64,000 bases of DNA. It comes from a virus. The stretch lies in the IMG/VR virus record IMGVR_UViG_3300027129_000004, positions 1-64,000 of that record. One strand, given 5' to 3'. A program made the translations under genes and the position numbers. The notes below the pieces were generated by a model that was given only the letters and a program-made list of their open reading frames with translations, had not been told where the DNA came from and made no database searches. This document shows positions 62,701-64,000 of this stretch, one piece after another. Positions within the stretch are counted from its first letter, which is position 1. The number at the start of each line of letters is the position of its first letter.

Positions 62701-64000
62701 TATACTATAATTTAATACCATTAACAGATTCATTTACAGAATTATTCCAAATTTCTTACGACAAAGAAGTTGTTGCAAACAATAGAATTAAAATTGTTCC
62801 TAGTGCATTCAATAATGAATATCCAATTATAGGAATTGGAAGTACAGCATTCAAATTTAATTTAAACACAAAACCAGAAAATACATCATATACAACTTCA
62901 AGTGGAGTATCTACTATTTTTTATGATACAAATTCTACCAATACTTCTGGACCAATATCAAAAATAAAAGTTAATTTTGGTGGAAAAAGATACACAAAAT
63001 TACCAAAAATATCTTCAATTGAAACTGTTTCTGGAAAAAATGCAATTCTCAAATCATCATCTTCTACCATAGGAAAAGTTGATTACTTAGAGAGAGTCAA
63101 AGATGGTTTTGACTACCCAACTGATAGCACATTAACACCATTTTTGAGCTCTCCAGCAATAGTTCAAATTAAAGATATTTCAAGGGTTGATTATGTTGGC
63201 ATAATAACTGGAGGAAAAGGATACAATACTGCTCCATCACTCAAAGTTATTGGAAATGATAAGATAAAGTTATCTGCCGAATTACAAAGTGGAAGTATTG
63301 TTGGTGTAAAAGTTGTTGAAAACACTAATGATTTAATCACACCATTAAGAATTGTACCTATAAACAATTCTAATGGATATGAGATTGATGACATCGTAGC
63401 AGAAAATGATGGTTCTACAGTTACTTTAGAATTATTAAATGATACTCAATTATATCCATTAATTACAACTGGATATGGAAAAACAGAAACCGTATTCCCA
63501 TTTGCTGTTGGAGATGAAATCTTTATAGAAAAATGCAGACAACAAGATAAAACAAAAGACAATTTCAACTCAAAAGATTATGGATATAAGTTTTTCACTG
63601 TAACTGGAATAAGTTTAGAAAATTTTACAGTAACCTTTAGTATGACTGGAGTGAAAGATACATTAAATTTAAATCAAAATAATCGTGAAGGTAATTATAT
63701 CAATACTTATGGTTATGGTGTTGTAATCAATAAAAAGGATATGCCCGAATTTGAGATGATTCTTATTGATGATTTGAATTATATTTCTGGGGAAAAAGTT
63801 ACTGGATTTGATAACTCTGGTAATTCAGTATTTTCTGCAATTGTTATGGAAAATGGTTGGGATAATGATATCAATCAATTGCGATTGGTTGATGCAAAAG
63901 GTGAATTGGAAGTTGGAAATAAACTAAGAGGTGAAAAATCATTATTGAATGGTACTGTTGAATTTGCCAATAAGTTCAACTTAAAATCAACACTTGGAGC
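56730..64000 (+). CDS. Giant cyanophage structural protein, partial (YHYH motif)
   Basis: Open from ATG 56730 to the window end: more than 2,423 codons with no stop. The first 250 residues (IPEFLNDDSPLFREFLEQYY, AKDFYISKGTDTSYKILFS) look like a baseplate wedge subunit. A series of beta modules follows with a recurring Gly-x-Gly-Tyr phrase (PGIGYQSKP, AGNGYANDI, GGKGYNTAP). Near residue 1218 lies YQILGWAYDGNPIFGPYG, the YHYH-domain motif. Position after gene 6 suggests a gp7-like or short-tail-fibre-connecting role, but sequence identity with T4 gp7 is not visible. Confidence 0.85.
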   Translation, partial: MSEIKRVKIQSIVESQIPEFLNDDSPLFREFLEQYYISQEHQTGVVDLSVNLQQYKSIDNFNNETFYTQAVPCILAEDVTSFDDIIPVNHTIGFPRKYGLLKIDNEIITYTGITTNSFTGCVRGFSGIDQHSNNESFVFSTTDSASHTKAGTVTNLNLLFFNEIFKKFKTQFLPGFEDRQFAKGLNLKNILSRAKDFYISKGTDTSYKILFSILFGKDIQVIKPQDYLLRPSDNNYLVTKNILVEQIVRDETFRVNDSDLRKQLKGKTIFETLSNGKTASAAVYNVEYRPVDDRDLYEISLDSTSFIFNFEPTKKTNISELVSGGSTSIIVDSTVGFKESGSLFINPSNLANPITLTYTDKTLNEFLGVSGVITNLNFGEELVEENFLYSYLDDGTKVEFRLINVIDTIDYSETSSLRIGDKIQLSSFGNDLNDRKEFNFWNYNIPTTHKIKSIANNRIYFYDKLTFIVGDKFNLLNPNDENDNLLSATVKDYGFNDNGYYVDIDETLNISSKTEIKKIIKKANSALDYFPSIVDLPTGVQNTYVDYDFSNFYVTSSGLPNDKIYATDRKTKVTAGVGNTNILNCPNHKFYTGEKIYYSPSSNSGIKTSIYFLTSIDDNNIKLSYSNTDLYTKNYIRFSNVGTGDYFVKLNYQNKTLEHQKLFKKFNLTKKEQFFDNPEKRKTINKKIGILADGVELFSTTIFQDNIYYGKLNSVSVNATGQGYDVINFSGITVEDNSGSGAILNGCITGSLKEVKLLSPGIGYQSKPKITLTGGNGSGAVLESNLVKTRITSNFKATSIYSNSINFSQNHNFDNSEEVFYSKNSNTSISPLIDGASYFVGVTSTTQIKLYNTKNDSISGINTISISGIGYSGVHSFKTVNSKNTITKIYVKNGGFGYSNRFVSVPSLLSADNQSNGINTFDDYIFAKNHNFKNEDLVLYTTSDTVVSGLSTQINYHVTVVDENKFKLSIAGVSTNISRENYINKKYVSFASIGVGTHKFSYPSIEIGVESISGIATTIVEPSLDPIVLGSFDNIFIENTGSNYGTPDILNFHRKPFVSVRKQTSEAILKPVVSNGLIVDVQILNAGNGYANDIDIVVTSESGKYAELYPTVVNGKITQVLVINSGINYDETNTSITIKKRGSGARFEGNIFEWQINQIEKNKSIINSEDEGVIIPSDVDKFGLQFINYYPSKKLRKNLNNFIDIEGNENPPAATTNPYQILGWAYDGNPIFGPYGKVNGQIKRLKSSYNKISESEKNQLIDLNVRPNFDAGFFIDDFYFDRSVSEGDLDECNGMFINTLDFPNINYGYFLSLDDDGNPQYPYLIGSKFKDLPIEENFEPSFNQELDFNNLDIVRNTGPYYLNSTYASYGLINKIESKYKQEFVVKQIRSSGINSVSIYDPGQDYKSGDNIVFDNSTSGGTGLSAVISRIEGKEVSNIQIGVSTFSGVTFITKGTRIKGITETPHNLITNDEILVTSISSSPYNYIQGFKKVLINQKSVSLINDIPNQSTTGVTTYITVNDISGFEVDNLIGIDTETLRVIDISSSESKLFVNRYENYTGIHTAGIASVVLLPNTFTFDAPQYNDTIIENKTTYFNPSNTIGIGTIGTNYYKLVGVKTDFGTFNAGITSYIGINTTALEIGDYVSGTNVSAGTTVISVGIGSIQISPSHTLGGGISTSLITFKRSVYDKFVPSRSIYIPNHKYYTGQSLTYNVGLGGNGIVVSNTGTGSTFRLNQNQTVYAVNLGNDYVGLSTLGFTTTTGIGSTSNSLYFSSSTNIGLAHSLATQYSKLTGTFENYSVTVSTAQTHGLQTDDKIKFNVFPSFSNTIKLRYDTALRKITTDKIDFDASSVGVNTQTNEITITGNKLKTGDKVVYYTNGNTSIGGLTNNNTYYILKENPDKIKLSNYLYDTAVGTCISFTSVGVSNHSIALINPPISLTKGDILTFDLSDASDMDLRLYKDPNFAKEIENFKYISNNTRVLNTQTTDVPNELYYNLIPLTDSFTELFQISYDKEVVANNRIKIVPSAFNNEYPIIGIGSTAFKFNLNTKPENTSYTTSSGVSTIFYDTNSTNTSGPISKIKVNFGGKRYTKLPKISSIETVSGKNAILKSSSSTIGKVDYLERVKDGFDYPTDSTLTPFLSSPAIVQIKDISRVDYVGIITGGKGYNTAPSLKVIGNDKIKLSAELQSGSIVGVKVVENTNDLITPLRIVPINNSNGYEIDDIVAENDGSTVTLELLNDTQLYPLITTGYGKTETVFPFAVGDEIFIEKCRQQDKTKDNFNSKDYGYKFFTVTGISLENFTVTFSMTGVKDTLNLNQNNREGNYINTYGYGVVINKKDMPEFEMILIDDLNYISGEKVTGFDNSGNSVFSAIVMENGWDNDINQLRLVDAKGELEVGNKLRGEKSLLNGTVEFANKFNLKSTLG

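Overview
The window looks like part of a T4-type cyanomyovirus genome (host probably in the alpha-cyanobacterial Synechococcus/Prochlorococcus group). The reasons are: T4-like baseplate wedge genes 25 and 6 followed by a very large cyanophage-type structural ORF; a viral speD; T4-type late-promoter octamers (TATAAATA); four tRNA genes; and a circularly permuted tmRNA gene with a cyanobacterial-style tag. Every gene I accept lies on the + strand, and the DNA is AT-rich.

Layout. Positions 1-930 hold two small genes, tRNA-Asn, tRNA-CAT, tRNA-Cys and the permuted tmRNA. Positions 930-49,470 are an accessory region of well over 100 mostly tiny genes. They are packed with ATGA or TAATG stop/start overlaps and broken into transcription units by about 30 copies of a terminator/promoter cassette. 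Recognisable genes here include an RNA ligase, an LRV-repeat protein, a lipoprotein, a type IV prepilin-like protein, an SPFH-like membrane protein, an RlpA-like double-psi barrel protein, a metallophosphoesterase, HNH and GIY-YIG endonucleases, a DEAH helicase, an ArdA-like antirestriction protein and a DUF2786-like protein. Positions 49,470-50,780 are largely non-coding: a small predicted DNA-binding protein under a hairpin/late promoter, then an iteron-like array of about 18 TTCGTTAT-type words. Positions 50,780-64,000 hold an HNH endonuclease, small cyanophage genes, a glycosyltransferase-like gene, speD, gene 25, gene 6 and a structural ORF that runs off the end of the window.

Main points of interest. 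(1) The tmRNA appears to be permuted, with its acceptor piece upstream of its tag piece. It encodes the tag ANKIVAFSRQTALV, which lacks the usual Ala-Ala end, and it shares a non-canonical T-loop (GGCAGTA) with the neighbouring tRNA-Asn. (2) Five homing-endonuclease genes carry the same type of 5' element: inverted-repeat arms whose sequences differ but stay complementary, enclosing a terminator-like hairpin and a TATAAATA late promoter. This resembles the RNA switch that delays homing-endonuclease translation in T4. (3) Gene shuffling has left direct traces: an exact 159-bp gene duplication, a 40-bp gene junction reused in two reading frames, a gene flanked by 15-bp direct repeats of the promoter cassette, and many paralogue families.

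All assignments come from reading the sequence and from remembered family motifs. No database search or folding program was run.
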